Positions 1 to 9,700 are shown, counted from the first letter of the stretch. The stretch is 39,502 bases of DNA from JBGTBQ01 sp041749275 (GCA_041749275.1 JBGTBQ010000456.1:1-39502); one strand, 5' to 3'. The notes: generated by a model from the sequence alone, not told the origin. Translations and numbers: made by a program.

Positions 1-1
1 G

Positions 2-667
2 ATCACGCTGAAGCAGTCGCAGGTCAACGGTAAAGTCTCGACGATGGGCGGCGAGGTGCTGCTCGAAGATGTCACCGGCGATGTGAAAGGCTCCTCGATG
101 GGCGGCAAGGTCGTCTACAAGAACGTCACTAACTCGCGCGGGCAGAGTACGGGCGAAGAGGTGAAGATTACTTCGATGGGCGGCGAGATCAGCGTGGACG
201 ATGCGCCGGCGGGCGCCGATGTCACGACGATGGGCGGCGACATCGAGATTCGTTCCGCCGGAAAGTTCGTCAAGGCCAAGACGATGGGCGGCGACATCCG
301 GCTCGACGAGGTGAATGGCGGCGTGAAGGCGACCACCATGGGCGGCGACGTGAACGTAAAGATGGTGGGGAACCCCGAAGAGGGTCAGCGTGATGTAGAA
401 ATTACCTCGATGGGCGGTGACATCACCTTGATCGTCCCCGCCGGACTCTCGATGGACATTCACATCGAGGTCGCGCGCACGCGCAACAGCAGCAAGACGC
501 CGCGGATCATCAGCGATTTCCCATTGCAAGAGCGCGAATCGGTTGAGTGGTTAACCGATTACGGGACGCCGCGCAAAATCACCTACGGGACGGGACAGGT
601 CGGCGGCGGACGCCACAAGATAACGATCAAGACCATCAACGGCGACGTGCACTTGAAAAAGGGATAG
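2..667 (+). CDS. DUF4097 family beta-repeat protein, 5' end outside window
   Basis: This is the C-terminal part of a DUF4097-type protein. The open frame runs off the left edge, so the first ATG inside the window (position 44) is not the true start. The visible part is a string of short beta-strand repeats of about 20 residues, each with a Ser/Thr-Met-Gly-Gly turn (MGGEV, MGGKV, MGGEI, MGGDI, MGGDI, MGGDV, MGGDI). It ends with a typical closing segment, SDFPL then TINGDVHLKKG. DUF4097 proteins are usually exported and thought to form a beta-solenoid or adhesin-like fold; their biochemical role is unknown. The gene lies 74 bases upstream of an ECF sigma factor and shares its direction, so it may belong to the same regulon. 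The family call is solid; the function is not known. Confidence 0.85.
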   Translation: MTLKQSQVNGKVSTMGGEVLLEDVTGDVKGSSMGGKVVYKNVTNSRGQSTGEEVKITSMGGEISVDDAPAGADVTTMGGDIEIRSAGKFVKAKTMGGDIRLDEVNGGVKATTMGGDVNVKMVGNPEEGQRDVEITSMGGDITLIVPAGLSMDIHIEVARTRNSSKTPRIISDFPLQERESVEWLTDYGTPRKITYGTGQVGGGRHKITIKTINGDVHLKKG

Positions 668-741
668 AGTAAGTTTTCGACGGAGTCGGCGATGCCCGTC
701 GTGTGAAAGTATGAGGGGCGTCGCGCGCAGAGAATGGCCGG

Positions 742-1320
742 ATGAGCGGACAAGCGGCAAGAGCCTTGGTTGACACTGCGTCAGAGACGGTTTCGACGAC
801 GACGACGGCGGCGCCCGCGCTTCACTTCGACGAAGCGTTCACCTTGCACCACCGCGCCGTCTATCGTGCCGCATATTCCCTTGTCCGCGATACGGGGCTG
901 GCCGAGGACGTGACGCAGGAGGTCTTTCTCAAGCTCTATCAGAACCTGAGTACGCTCAAAGGCGACGAGCACGTCAAGCCGTGGCTCCTGCGTGTGGCGA
1001 CGAACACGGCGCTCAACACGCTGCGCGGTCGGAGCCGTGCGACGACGCGCGACGAGGAGTTTGTCAGAGAGACGGTCGGCGACGGCGTGACGGGGCTGCA
1101 CGCCGATTTCGAGCGTCAGGTGGAGATTGAAGAAGCGCGTCAGGCGCTCGAACAGGTGAAGGAGCCGATGCGAAGTTGTCTGCTCCTCAAGCAACAGGGG
1201 CTTTCGTACCGCGAGATCGCGCGGACGCTCTCGATTAACGAAGTGAACGTCGGGAGCTTGATTGCCAGAGGGCGCAAAGAGTTTATGAGGGTGTACGGAA
1301 AGATCGGAGGACGCCGATGA
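742..1320 (+). CDS. ECF-type RNA polymerase sigma factor
   Basis: A 192-residue sigma-70 family factor of the extracytoplasmic-function type, which directs RNA polymerase to a stress regulon. Region 2 spans about residues 28-95 (FDEAFTLHHRAVYRAAY, then the -10-binding helix with LAEDVTQEVFLKLYQNL). Region 4 is a helix-turn-helix at about 138-185 (GLSYREIARTLSINEVNVGS). No region 3 or extra domain is present. The stop codon overlaps the start of the next gene by four bases (ATGA), a sign of translational coupling with its anti-sigma factor. The flanking genes code for DUF4097 proteins, so these are the obvious candidate targets. No clear Shine-Dalgarno precedes the start; ATG 742 is the only start that gives a full region 2. 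Confidence 0.95.
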   Translation: MSGQAARALVDTASETVSTTTTAAPALHFDEAFTLHHRAVYRAAYSLVRDTGLAEDVTQEVFLKLYQNLSTLKGDEHVKPWLLRVATNTALNTLRGRSRATTRDEEFVRETVGDGVTGLHADFERQVEIEEARQALEQVKEPMRSCLLLKQQGLSYREIARTLSINEVNVGSLIARGRKEFMRVYGKIGGRR

Positions 1321-2222
1321 TGAAAAGATGTCTGGATGAGGGAACCTTGCAAGCATACCTCGACGGCGAACTCTCCCACGAAGCCGCGCGCGAGACGGCG
1401 GCGCACATCGCGTCGTGCGCGGAGTGCGCTGAGACGTTGGCCGTTGCTGGAGACGAGACAGCTTTCTTCGCCTCCGCATTTGCGCCCGATGCGAATTTGA
1501 GTGTGCCAACGGCTGAACTGCGCGCGCGCGTGAATGCGGCGGTCGCACGCCTCGAGACATCTACGGAGGTTGATTCGCCGAAGACGACGGGCTGGAACTT
1601 CAGCTCTTTCACGGCTGCGTTCTCCGCGCTGTTCACCCTCACGCCGCAACGCGCGGCAGCCTTCGCCGGTGTCGCGGCCTTGATGGTGATGGCTGCCGTC
1701 TTCCTGTTTCAGCGGCCCGACAACAACAATAATAATGAGATAGCCAGTGGTGACAAACCGCGGACGAAAGCGACTCCTGTATCCGCAAAGCCGGAAGCGA
1801 CACCGATGGCGTCGCCAAGTCCGGCCCCGACCAACGCCACCACCACCACCGGCGGCGAAAAGAGCAGGGGCGGCGCAAAGTCCGGCGGCGCGTCCAGACG
1901 CAAAGCGGCGCCATTTACACCCGTACCCGCGCCACGGTTGGATGAGAAATTCCTGCCCGGCGAGAGGGAATATCAAACTACCATCGCCACCCTCGACAAG
2001 ACGATCAAGGCGGGCGACGCCGTCCTGAAGCCGAAGGTCATCTCAATTTATGAGCGCAATGTCGCCGTGCTCGACCGTGCGATTGAAGAGTCGCGGCGCG
2101 TCGCGCTCAGGAACCCGAAGGATAAGGAGGCGGTGAGCTTCCTCATGTCCGCTTATCAAAGCAAGGTCGAGTTGATGACCACCGTGGCGGATAACGCGCA
2201 GGTCGCCACTCTTGATCGTTGA
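1317..2222 (+). CDS. Membrane-bound zinc-finger anti-sigma factor
   Basis: A 301-residue protein with an N-terminal zinc-binding anti-sigma (ZAS, zf-HC2) domain: Cys5, then His30-x3-Cys34-x2-Cys37. A single membrane helix follows at about 113-132 (AAAFAGVAALMVMAAVFLF). Next come an Asn run, a Pro/Thr/Ser/Gly-rich low-complexity linker, and a C-terminal, presumably periplasmic, helical segment at about 205-301 rich in Leu, Lys and Glu. The cytoplasmic zinc domain should bind and silence the sigma factor encoded directly upstream; the start overlaps that gene by four bases. The outer helical part would be the sensor or the site for regulated proteolysis, which is inference. The low-complexity linker differs from ordinary RsrA-like soluble anti-sigma factors and favours a membrane-spanning signal relay. 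Confidence 0.9.
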   Translation: MMKRCLDEGTLQAYLDGELSHEAARETAAHIASCAECAETLAVAGDETAFFASAFAPDANLSVPTAELRARVNAAVARLETSTEVDSPKTTGWNFSSFTAAFSALFTLTPQRAAAFAGVAALMVMAAVFLFQRPDNNNNNEIASGDKPRTKATPVSAKPEATPMASPSPAPTNATTTTGGEKSRGGAKSGGASRRKAAPFTPVPAPRLDEKFLPGEREYQTTIATLDKTIKAGDAVLKPKVISIYERNVAVLDRAIEESRRVALRNPKDKEAVSFLMSAYQSKVELMTTVADNAQVATLDR

Positions 2223-2256
2223 TCGGGCCGGCGGAGTGAATGCAAATTTTTCAAAG

Positions 2257-3282
2257 ATGAGAATTCTGGCTCTCACAATATTACTGGCACTGGCGTTTCC
2301 GCTCTCGTCCTTCGCGCAGCGGCGCGGGGCCGCGCGCGACAAGGACAGCGGCGCTCGCGCGGGCGTCGAGCGCCGGGTCAATGTCGAGCCGGATGTGGCC
2401 GTCTCGCTGTGCCTTATGTCGGGCGATGTGATCGTTCGTGGCTGGGATAAGAACGAGGTGCAGGCTCGTTCCGATCAGGCCGGAAGGATCGAGTTGAGGG
2501 CGGCGAAAACAGGCTTGCCGGGCAAGGGCGTCGAGGTGCTCATCTCGGACGACACGGAAGGTGGATCAGATTTGTTACACGGTTGCGCCGCGTCGAGCGA
2601 TGTCGAGCTTGACGTGCCGCGCGGCGCGACCGTCAACATCAAGGTGCTGGATGGCGACGTGGACATCAGCGGCGTGGCCGAGGCGCGCGTCGAGAGCCTG
2701 AGCGGAGATGTGGACGCGCGCAGCGTGTCGCGTTTAGCCGACCTGTCATGTCTGAGCGGTGACATCTCGCTCTCGGACTCGAAGGGGCGGGCGCGGCTGC
2801 GCTCCGAGAGCGGTTTCGTCGAGGCGAGTAATGTCTCGCCGCTCGCGGCGGGCGACGAATTACAAGCGCGCTCGACGAGCGGCGACGTGAGACTCGAACG
2901 GATTACGCACGCCAACGTGAAAGGCACGACCACCAGCGGGAACGTGCGCCTGTCCGGCCCCCTCGTCAGTCGCGGCCTCTACGAATTTTCGTCCCACTCC
3001 GGCGATGTGACGCTGGAGCTTCCCCCCGACGCCTCTTTCAAAATCAACGCGCGCATCTTTTTCAGCGGCGACATCGTCACTGACTTTCCGGTGTCGGTCA
3101 TCGTTCGGCCCGCGGTCGGCGGCTTGGAAGGAACCGGCGCAGATATGTCACACACGGGTAAGGCCAAGACCAAACACTCGAAAGAGTTGAACCAGACGAG
3201 CCTCGTCGGCGTCGTCGGAAAAGGCGACGCGGAGCTGAAGCTGACTACTTTCAGCGGGACGGTCTATTTGAAGAAAAAGTGA
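2257..3282 (+). CDS. Secreted DUF4097 family protein with SGD-type repeats
   Basis: A 341-residue exported protein. ATG 2257 is chosen because a signal peptide follows at once (MRILALTILLALAFPLSSFA, cut near AQR). In-frame TTG 2212 and GTG 2236 would only add a non-hydrophobic stretch. A GGAG at 2233-2236 lies rather far upstream of this start. The mature part is a beta-repeat array whose turns read Leu/Ser-Ser-Gly-Asp (LMSGDV, LSGDVDA, LSGDISL, TSGDVRL, HSGDVTL, FSGDIV). The closing segment TDFPV then TFSGTVYLKKK matches the end of the first DUF4097 protein in the window. It directly follows the sigma/anti-sigma pair on the same strand and is likely co-transcribed. Function unknown; an envelope or adhesin-like role is inference. 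Confidence 0.85.
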   Translation: MRILALTILLALAFPLSSFAQRRGAARDKDSGARAGVERRVNVEPDVAVSLCLMSGDVIVRGWDKNEVQARSDQAGRIELRAAKTGLPGKGVEVLISDDTEGGSDLLHGCAASSDVELDVPRGATVNIKVLDGDVDISGVAEARVESLSGDVDARSVSRLADLSCLSGDISLSDSKGRARLRSESGFVEASNVSPLAAGDELQARSTSGDVRLERITHANVKGTTTSGNVRLSGPLVSRGLYEFSSHSGDVTLELPPDASFKINARIFFSGDIVTDFPVSVIVRPAVGGLEGTGADMSHTGKAKTKHSKELNQTSLVGVVGKGDAELKLTTFSGTVYLKKK

Positions 3283-3293
3283 TAGGGCAATCG

Positions 3294-3432
3294 GGGCGGA
3301 AGGCGCGACCGTGAGGGAGAGCGAAGGGAAGGCGGAAGGATGAAAGAAACGCTGATGTGACATCAGTCGCCCTTCTGTGTTCCGACTTCCGACTTTTATA
3401 CACGCTTTTCCTCACGGTCGCGCCTTTCGCCC
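3294..3432. repeat. Family F palindromic element, copy 1
   Basis: A 139-base imperfect palindrome in the 439-base gap between two DUF4097 genes. The outer arms 3294-3316 and 3410-3432 pair with one mismatch and contain GCGACCGTGAGG. The centre is the palindrome CTGATGTGACATCAG. It resembles the copies at 12070-12149 and 29568-29642, which share the CGTGAGGG block. It starts right after the stop codon of the upstream gene, so its RNA hairpin could end or attenuate transcription. No protein is encoded. Confidence 0.8.
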
Positions 3433-3514
3433 AATAAATAATCGAACCGCCGCTTGAACCTTTACATTTTCCTTGCCACAAAGCCCACGCGCACGGTGTT
3501 ACCACTTTAGAAAC

Positions 3515-3549
3515 GGACGGAAGAACACGGCAATCAATCCGTCCTTTTT
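3515..3549 (+). terminator. Possible weak intrinsic terminator
   Basis: A seven-base stem (GGACGGA at 3515-3521, TCCGTCC at 3538-3544) with a 16-base loop is followed directly by TTTTT (3545-3549). It lies downstream of the 2257-3282 gene and upstream of the next one. The stem is short and the loop long, so this is a tentative call. Confidence 0.3.
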
Positions 3550-3570
3550 GGCTCGCACGGCTTTATGGCA

Positions 3571-3690
3571 ATTTGCAATTGGATGCGACCACATCAACGA
3601 CCGTTTAGAGGCGGGCAATGCCCCCCGGGTCAACTTGAGACGGCGGGCATTGCCCGCCTCTAAACGGTCGCACCCATTGCAAACCGCTGT
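3571..3690. repeat. Family A palindromic repeat, copy 1
   Basis: A roughly 120-base palindrome. The inner arms 3601-3623 and 3645-3667 are a perfect 23-base inverted repeat containing GTTTAGAGGCGGGCAATGCC. Outer arms resemble TTGCAATnGGnTGCGACC on both sides. The left side carries about ten extra bases (ACATCAACGA) between the outer and inner arms. A second copy lies at 13651-13777, inside a family B element. The element ends about 20 bases upstream of the ribosome-binding site of the next gene, so it sits in the 5' leader or promoter region. No reading frame of note. Confidence 0.85.
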
Positions 3691-3721
3691 AACAATATCT
3701 GTCAGGTTTGAGGAGGCTAAT

Positions 3722-4531
3722 ATGAAACGTTTAATCGGGATCGCCGCCGCCACCGCTGCTCTGGTTCTATCCTTGACGGCTCAATTCGTCGGGGCCACCG
3801 CCCCCGCGCCGCAGTCGTCCGAGTTCCGCTGGCGGAAGCAGTTAGCGCCGGGCCGTGTCGTCGAAATTAAAGGCGTGAATGGGAGCGTCCGCGCCGAGCC
3901 GTCGTCGGGCGCCGAGGTCGAGGTCGAGGCTGAGAAAAGCAGCCGGAAGAATGATCTCGACAGCGTGCGAATCGAGACGGTTGAGCACGCCGACGGCGTG
4001 ACGATCTGCGCTGTCTATCCCAGCCGCAACGCGGACAAGCCTAACGTCTGCGCGCCGGGGAGCGGGGGGCGCATGAACACTCATAACAATGATGTGAAGG
4101 TCAATTTTGTCGTCCGCGTGCCAGCCGGTGTGCGCTTTACGGGGCGCACCGTGAACGGCGGCGTACAGGCGACGGGCTTGAGCGCCGATGTTGACGTTTC
4201 GACCGTCAACGGCAGCGTGAAAGTTTCAACCACGGGACTGGCGCGCGCCGAGACGGTCAACGGCTCGATCACCGCCAGCATGGGCAGCGCGAGTTGGTCG
4301 GACGAACTCGAATTCAAGACCGTCAACGGCCAGCTTGACCTGAGCTTTCCCGCCAGCCTGAGCGCCGAAGTGAACGCCGAGACCGTCAACGGCGCCATTA
4401 TGAGCGATTTCCCCGTGACGGTCACGGGCCGCTTCAACAAGCGCAAACTGAACGGCACCATCGGCGGCGGCGGGCGCGAACTGCATCTGCGGACAGTCAA
4501 CGGCGATGTGCTTATCCGTCGCGCTTCCTGA
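3722..4531 (+). CDS. Secreted DUF4097 family protein with TVNG-type repeats
   Basis: A 269-residue exported protein. ATG 3722 is set by a strong ribosome-binding site (AGGAGG at 3711-3716, five bases away) and by the signal peptide MKRLIGIAAATAALVLSLTA that follows. The longer open frame from 3473 only reads through the upstream palindrome. The repeats carry a Thr-Val-Asn-Gly turn (KGVNGSV, RTVNGGV, STVNGSV, ETVNGSI, KTVNGQL, ETVNGAI, RTVNGDV), with the family's SDFPV segment near the end. Two Cys residues in the N-terminal part (TICAVYP, NVCAPG) might pair. It is the third of four DUF4097 paralogues here. Role unknown; the shared signature and export signal suggest a structural or sensing role at the cell surface. 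Confidence 0.87.
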   Translation: MKRLIGIAAATAALVLSLTAQFVGATAPAPQSSEFRWRKQLAPGRVVEIKGVNGSVRAEPSSGAEVEVEAEKSSRKNDLDSVRIETVEHADGVTICAVYPSRNADKPNVCAPGSGGRMNTHNNDVKVNFVVRVPAGVRFTGRTVNGGVQATGLSADVDVSTVNGSVKVSTTGLARAETVNGSITASMGSASWSDELEFKTVNGQLDLSFPASLSAEVNAETVNGAIMSDFPVTVTGRFNKRKLNGTIGGGGRELHLRTVNGDVLIRRAS

Positions 4532-4599
4532 GCCGGCGGCGCGATGCGTGAAGGCGGAATGAGTTTTCACCGATAGAGAGTTTCAGAACGGAAGAAGGA

Positions 4600-6561
4600 A
4601 TGTTAGCGATGAGAACGGTCTTGAAGACAATGAAGCGTCGGGCGCTGGGCGCGTTGGTGCTCGCGGGGCTGCTCCTGCCAACGACGGCCAGCACCTACCG
4701 TGTGCAGTCGGGCGATGGGACGTTGACCGAAGAGTTTCACCAAACCTACCCGCTCTCGGCGGGCGGACGGGTGAGCCTCTCGAACATCAACGGACAGGTG
4801 AAGATCACGGGATGGGATCGCGCCGAGGTGCGCGTGGACGCCGTCAAACGCGCACGCACGCCGGAAGCGCTCCGCGACGCGCGCATCAGAGTGAATGCCG
4901 GCGCCGGGAGCGTCCACATCGAGACCGAGTACGATCAGAGCCAGTGGGAGCACAGGGACGGCGACCGGCGCGAGCACCACGTCGCGCGGGTCGAGTACAC
5001 GTTGAGCGTGCCGCGCACAGCGCGCGTCGAGAACATCAACATCGTCAACGGCCCGCTTGAGATCGAGAACCTTTCCGGCGAGGTGGAAGCCAGTTCGGTC
5101 AACGGCGGCGTCACGGCGCGTGGGCTTTCGGGGCGCGTCAGGCTCTCGGTTGTCAACGGACGGCTCGAAGCAGCGCTCGACAGTTTGAACGATGCGAACC
5201 CCGTTACTCTCAGCGCGGTCAACGGGCAGTTGATCGCTGTCCTGCCATCGGACTCGAATGCACACGTGAAGGCCAACACCGTGCATGGCTCGATCAACAA
5301 CGACTTCGGCCTGCCGGTGCGCGAGGGGCGTTATGTCGGGCGCGACCTCGAAGGCCAACTCGGCGCAGGCGGCGCACGCGTCAGGCTCTCGAACGTCAAC
5401 GGCACGATTACAATCCGTCGCGCCTCCGATAATAAGCCGCCGGGCCAAGTGCGGAATCTACTCTCCGAGACGCGCGAGGCGGAAGACTATGTTGAGGATG
5501 AGGAGAGGAGCGAGGCGCGTGAAGCCGCCCGCGAGGCTCGTGAGGCGGCGCGCGAAGCATCGCGCGAAGCTCGTGAAGCGCAACGCGATGCCTCGCGCGA
5601 GCGGGCCGAGGCTCTGCGCGAGGCGACGCGCGAAAGGATGGAAGCGCAGCGCGAGTCGGAGCGCGAAATGCGCGAGGCAGTGGAAGAGGCGCAGCGCGAG
5701 GCGTCTCGCGCAACACGCGAAGTGGCGCGCGAGACGAACCGCGCCGTGAGCAGGAATATGCGCGGCGGATCAGACGACGACTGGCGTCGGCAGATCGAGC
5801 GCGACTCGGCGGTGCTCGTCACGAAAGGGACGCCGCGCATCCGCGTCGAGACTTTCGACGGCTCCATCTCCGTCCATGCATGGGACAAGCCTCAAGTGCA
5901 AGCCACGATCATCAAGCGCGCCCTTGACGAAAAAGAGATGAAGGGCATCAAGGTCAACTCCGTTGTCACGAACGACGCGGGGCCGAACAGCGAGGTCAAC
6001 ATCCGCGCTGACTTCGATAAGTCGCAGGCGGGCGGCGTCATCAAGGATAAGCGCGGCAACATTCGCTCATGGAACTCCGGCGCTTCAGTCGAGTTGGACG
6101 TGTATGTCCCGCGCAACTCCACGTTGATCCTCACCTCCGGTGATGGGCGGCTGGTCGTCGAAGGCGTGCGCGGCGAGATGGAACTGCACACGGGCGACGG
6201 CTCGATTGACGTGAAGGGCGCGGGCGGGAGGCTGCGCGCCAACACGGGCGACGGGCGCATCAGCATCGAGGGCTTTGACGGCGAGACCGAAGCGCGCACG
6301 GGCGACGGGCGCATCACGCTCGACGGTAGTTTCCAAAAACTCTCGGCCCGCACCGGCGACGGCACGATCTTGCTCTCGCTACCCGTTGGCTCGAACGCGA
6401 CCATCGAAACGGATGCCGAGGCCGTCTCGAACGATGGACTCGCCGTAGCCGAAGACGCGAATGAAGAGAAGCGCGTTCGCCGTTGGCGCGTCGGGAGCGG
6501 TGGGCCGGTATTTAAACTCCACACGGGCGACGGGCGCGTGATTCTCCAACAAAGGCGTTAA
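4600..6561 (+). CDS. Large DUF4097 protein: two repeat domains joined by an Ala/Arg/Glu helix
   Basis: A 653-residue exported protein with a purine-rich leader (GAAGAAGGA just before ATG 4600; ATG 4609 is also possible) and a signal peptide ending near TTAS. Domain 1 (about 40-275) has Val-Asn-Gly turns (NINGQV, IVNGPL, SVNGGV, VVNGRL, AVNGQL, NVNGTI). A highly charged stretch (about 288-387) repeats Ala-Arg-Glu units (AREAREAAREASREAREAQR) and should form a long single helix or coiled coil. Domain 2 (about 390-653) uses Thr-Gly-Asp-Gly turns (HTGDGSI, NTGDGRI, RTGDGRI, RTGDGTI, HTGDGRV). This looks like a fusion of two DUF4097 units with different signatures, held apart by a rigid spacer. 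It is the last of the cluster; function unknown. Confidence 0.87.
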   Translation: MLAMRTVLKTMKRRALGALVLAGLLLPTTASTYRVQSGDGTLTEEFHQTYPLSAGGRVSLSNINGQVKITGWDRAEVRVDAVKRARTPEALRDARIRVNAGAGSVHIETEYDQSQWEHRDGDRREHHVARVEYTLSVPRTARVENINIVNGPLEIENLSGEVEASSVNGGVTARGLSGRVRLSVVNGRLEAALDSLNDANPVTLSAVNGQLIAVLPSDSNAHVKANTVHGSINNDFGLPVREGRYVGRDLEGQLGAGGARVRLSNVNGTITIRRASDNKPPGQVRNLLSETREAEDYVEDEERSEAREAAREAREAAREASREAREAQRDASRERAEALREATRERMEAQRESEREMREAVEEAQREASRATREVARETNRAVSRNMRGGSDDDWRRQIERDSAVLVTKGTPRIRVETFDGSISVHAWDKPQVQATIIKRALDEKEMKGIKVNSVVTNDAGPNSEVNIRADFDKSQAGGVIKDKRGNIRSWNSGASVELDVYVPRNSTLILTSGDGRLVVEGVRGEMELHTGDGSIDVKGAGGRLRANTGDGRISIEGFDGETEARTGDGRITLDGSFQKLSARTGDGTILLSLPVGSNATIETDAEAVSNDGLAVAEDANEEKRVRRWRVGSGGPVFKLHTGDGRVILQQRR

Positions 6562-6676
6562 CGCGAGACCTCCGCATCCGTCTTGTAAAAGTAAGGTAAA
6601 AGAGTTGCCGGTGATGGCTAATCAGTTGAAACATTAGGACGCGGGGTATCGTCTAAATATCGGCTGCAAACTCGAG

Positions 6677-6699
6677 GGCACGATTCCCAAAATCGTGCC
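6677..6699. other. Short hairpin between genes
   Basis: GGCACGAT (6677-6684) pairs with ATCGTGCC (6692-6699) over a seven-base loop. It sits in the 214-base gap between 6561 and 6776, with no T run after it, so it is not a convincing intrinsic terminator. The rest of this gap shows nothing clear except the GGGAG ribosome-binding site at 6762-6766 of the next gene. Confidence 0.4.
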
Positions 6700-6775
6700 T
6701 ATTCACGCGCGAAATCCAAAATATCGTACTTCGTCCAAAATCTCCGTCGAAGAGATTCTCCGGGAGTCGTTCATC

Positions 6776-9700
6776 ATGAGAAAATTAAATTGGAAACGCG
6801 CCCTTTTTGCGTCGCTTTTCGTCCTCATCTTCTTCGCCTCATTCGTAACGCCCGCCGCGCAGGAGCTACTCGCAAGTAATAAACCCGAACCCCGCAAGGC
6901 TCCGGCGGCGCGCACGCTCCCGTTGCGGCGCGTCGTGCTTCGCGGCGTGATTGTCGCGGACGGCTCGCGTGTCACGATCACCTCCGACGCTCCGCTCGAC
7001 GACTATGCGGCATACCGCGATGGCAATCGCTACTATGTCCGCGTCCCGCACGCGACCGCATCGCCCGCGGTGAATTTCTCTAATGGGAAAGGGTACTCTG
7101 AAGCGCGCGTCGAACAGCGCGGCGACGACCTGCTTGTCTCATTCAAAATCGAGCCGGGGACGGCGGCGCGCGTGGCGCAGAAGTTCAACCGCCTCGACGT
7201 AATCTTCGCCGCGCAGGATCAACAATCAGGGAGCGGCAACGCCATCACGCCGCCCGCCAAGCCTGCCAGCGATTCGAACCCGACCCCTACCCCGTCTCCC
7301 GCGACGACAACTTCTCCGCCCGTCTCGCCAATCAACGGCGCGCCCGCCGAGACGAAGGCGGCGGGTACAAACGAGGCTGTCAAAGCGACGGCCCCGGTTA
7401 CCGGGACGAACGCCGAGCGGTTCGCCGCCTATCTCACACCGGAGAAGAAGAACCCGGTGACGGTGACGAAGTTCGATAAGCCGCCGGTCATTGATGGGAA
7501 ACTCGACGATGAAGTGTGGAAGACCGCCGCGCGTTTCAAGGACTTCATCCAGAACCGTCCCGGCGAGTTGACCGCACCGTCGAAGCAGACGGAGGCTTAC
7601 ATCGGCTACGATGCGAGGTTCTTCTACGTCGCTTTCAAAGCGTTCGACGAGCCGGATAAGATTCGCTCCACGGTCGCCAAGCGCGACTCCGTCTTTGATG
7701 ATGACTGGGTCGGCGTCTGGCTCGACACCTTCAACGATGGGCGGCGCGCCTACGAGTTGCTCTTCAACCCGCTCGGCGTACAGGCCGACGCCGTTTTCAC
7801 GGAGGGGGTGAACGAGGATTTTAGCGTTGACATCGTGATGGAATCGAAAGGCTCGATTACCAGTGATGGCTACGTCGTCGAGATTGCCATCCCGTTCAAG
7901 TCTCTACGCTACACCGCCGGTAAGGACAAGCTCTGGGGACTGCATCTGCTGCGTACCATCAAGCGTTTCAACAACGAACAGAGTTCATGGATGCCGATCT
8001 CGCGCGATAATTCGAGCCTGCTCGGCCAACGCGGCTATATCACGGGGCTTGACGGCATCTCCGCCGAGCGGACGCTGGAAATCATCCCCAGCCTGACCAT
8101 CTCGCAGTCCGGCACGCGCGTTAACTCGCCTGTCCCCGGCTCGCCCATTCCCCTCAGCTTAACGTCGGGGCCGCCGCCCGACCGCCTGCTCAACAAGCCC
8201 ATCGAGTTCGATCCCGGCGTGTCTTTGAAGTACACCATCACGCCGCAGGTCACCTTAGATTTCACCTACAACCCCGACTTCGCGCAGGTCGAGGCCGATG
8301 CGACGGTGGTCACCGCCAATCAGCGCTTCCCCATCTTCTTCGAGGAGAAGCGCCCCTTCTTTCTCGAAGGCAAAGAGATTTTCGAGACGCTCATCAGCGC
8401 CGTCCACACGCGCGCCATCGTTGACCCCGATTACGCCTTGAAGTTGACGGGCAAGCAGGGGCGCAACACATTCGGCTTCATGGCGGCTTCGGACAAGGCG
8501 CCCGGCAACCTCGACGACGATCAGCGGAATTTTATCGCGGAGACGATCAACGATCCTTTCAACAACCGGCGCGACTCGCTGCTGAAGATTCTCGACAAGA
8601 ACGCCACCATCGGCGTGATGCGTCTCAAGCGCGACATCGGCAAGGAGAATCACATCGGGCTGTTGGCGACCACTTACAACTTCATTGACAAATACAATCA
8701 TGTCGCGGGCTTTGACACACGCTGGCGGCTGAACAAGACGACGACCTTCACCGCGCAAGCGTTGGGCAGCGTTTCCAATCAGCCGTTCTTCTACCCGGAC
8801 GAAGCTATCCGCGACGACCGGCAGGAGAAGGGGATGGTATATGGCGCCTACCTCAATATGAGCGGGCGCAACTGGGGGTACGAGCTGGGCGCGGTCGGGC
8901 GGTCGAGGTACTTCCGCGCCGACGCCGGATTCAATCGCCGCTTCAACACCAACAATCCGACTATCTTCGTCCGCTACAATTCCACCGACAAGCCGAAGGA
9001 GATGCTCGTCTCTTGGCGCCTCTTCAACTTCTTCGGCTCGAACTTCGACTGGACGGGCCGCCACCAGCGCTACATCAACGAGTCGCAGCTCCAGCTCCGT
9101 ATGCAGCGGCAGACCTTTATCGGCTTTGGCTTCGAGAAGGGATACGAGCGCGTCTTCGAGGACGAGTTCGGCGGCACCCGCGAAGCCTTACAACGCATAA
9201 ACCGCGACACCTTTACGCCGCTCATCGGCCCGGCGGTGACGGCGGCTCTGCCCGCCTGCGACCCGACCGGCACGCTCCCGCCCGTAATCGGAGACGACCC
9301 GGCGACCGAACAGGACGAGACGCGCAGGCTTCGTCGGTGCACCTTCTTCGGCGCCGACAACGAGCGCTCCGCCAAACGCACGACCTTCTACTCGTACTTC
9401 GAGACGGTGCTCTCGAAGCAATTCGCCTTCTTCATGTTCACCTCGTATAACAGGGGCGTGCTCGACTTCGACTTTGGATCGGGAAGCCCACGCTACCCGC
9501 GCATCAGCCCGGCGGCGCTTGAGTTCGGGCAAGACGCGCCGCTCGACCCCGGCGCCGGCAACGAATTCTTCTGGGAGTCCACGGTGCGCTACAAGCCGAC
9601 CGACGCGCTCAACCTTTCGCTCTATTACGTCAAAGACCGGCTCACGCGCCACGACACGGGCCGGGTCGCTTTCGACGACAACATCTTCACGCTGCGCGGC

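Noticed and set aside
3473..3721. N-terminal extension of the third DUF4097 gene
   Set aside because: It translates a family A palindrome; a strong ribosome-binding site and a signal peptide mark the start at 3722.
5285..5749. A + strand Arg/Ala/Ser-rich frame inside the large DUF4097 gene
   Set aside because: Another-frame reading of the Ala-Arg-Glu spacer; composition arises from the repeat.
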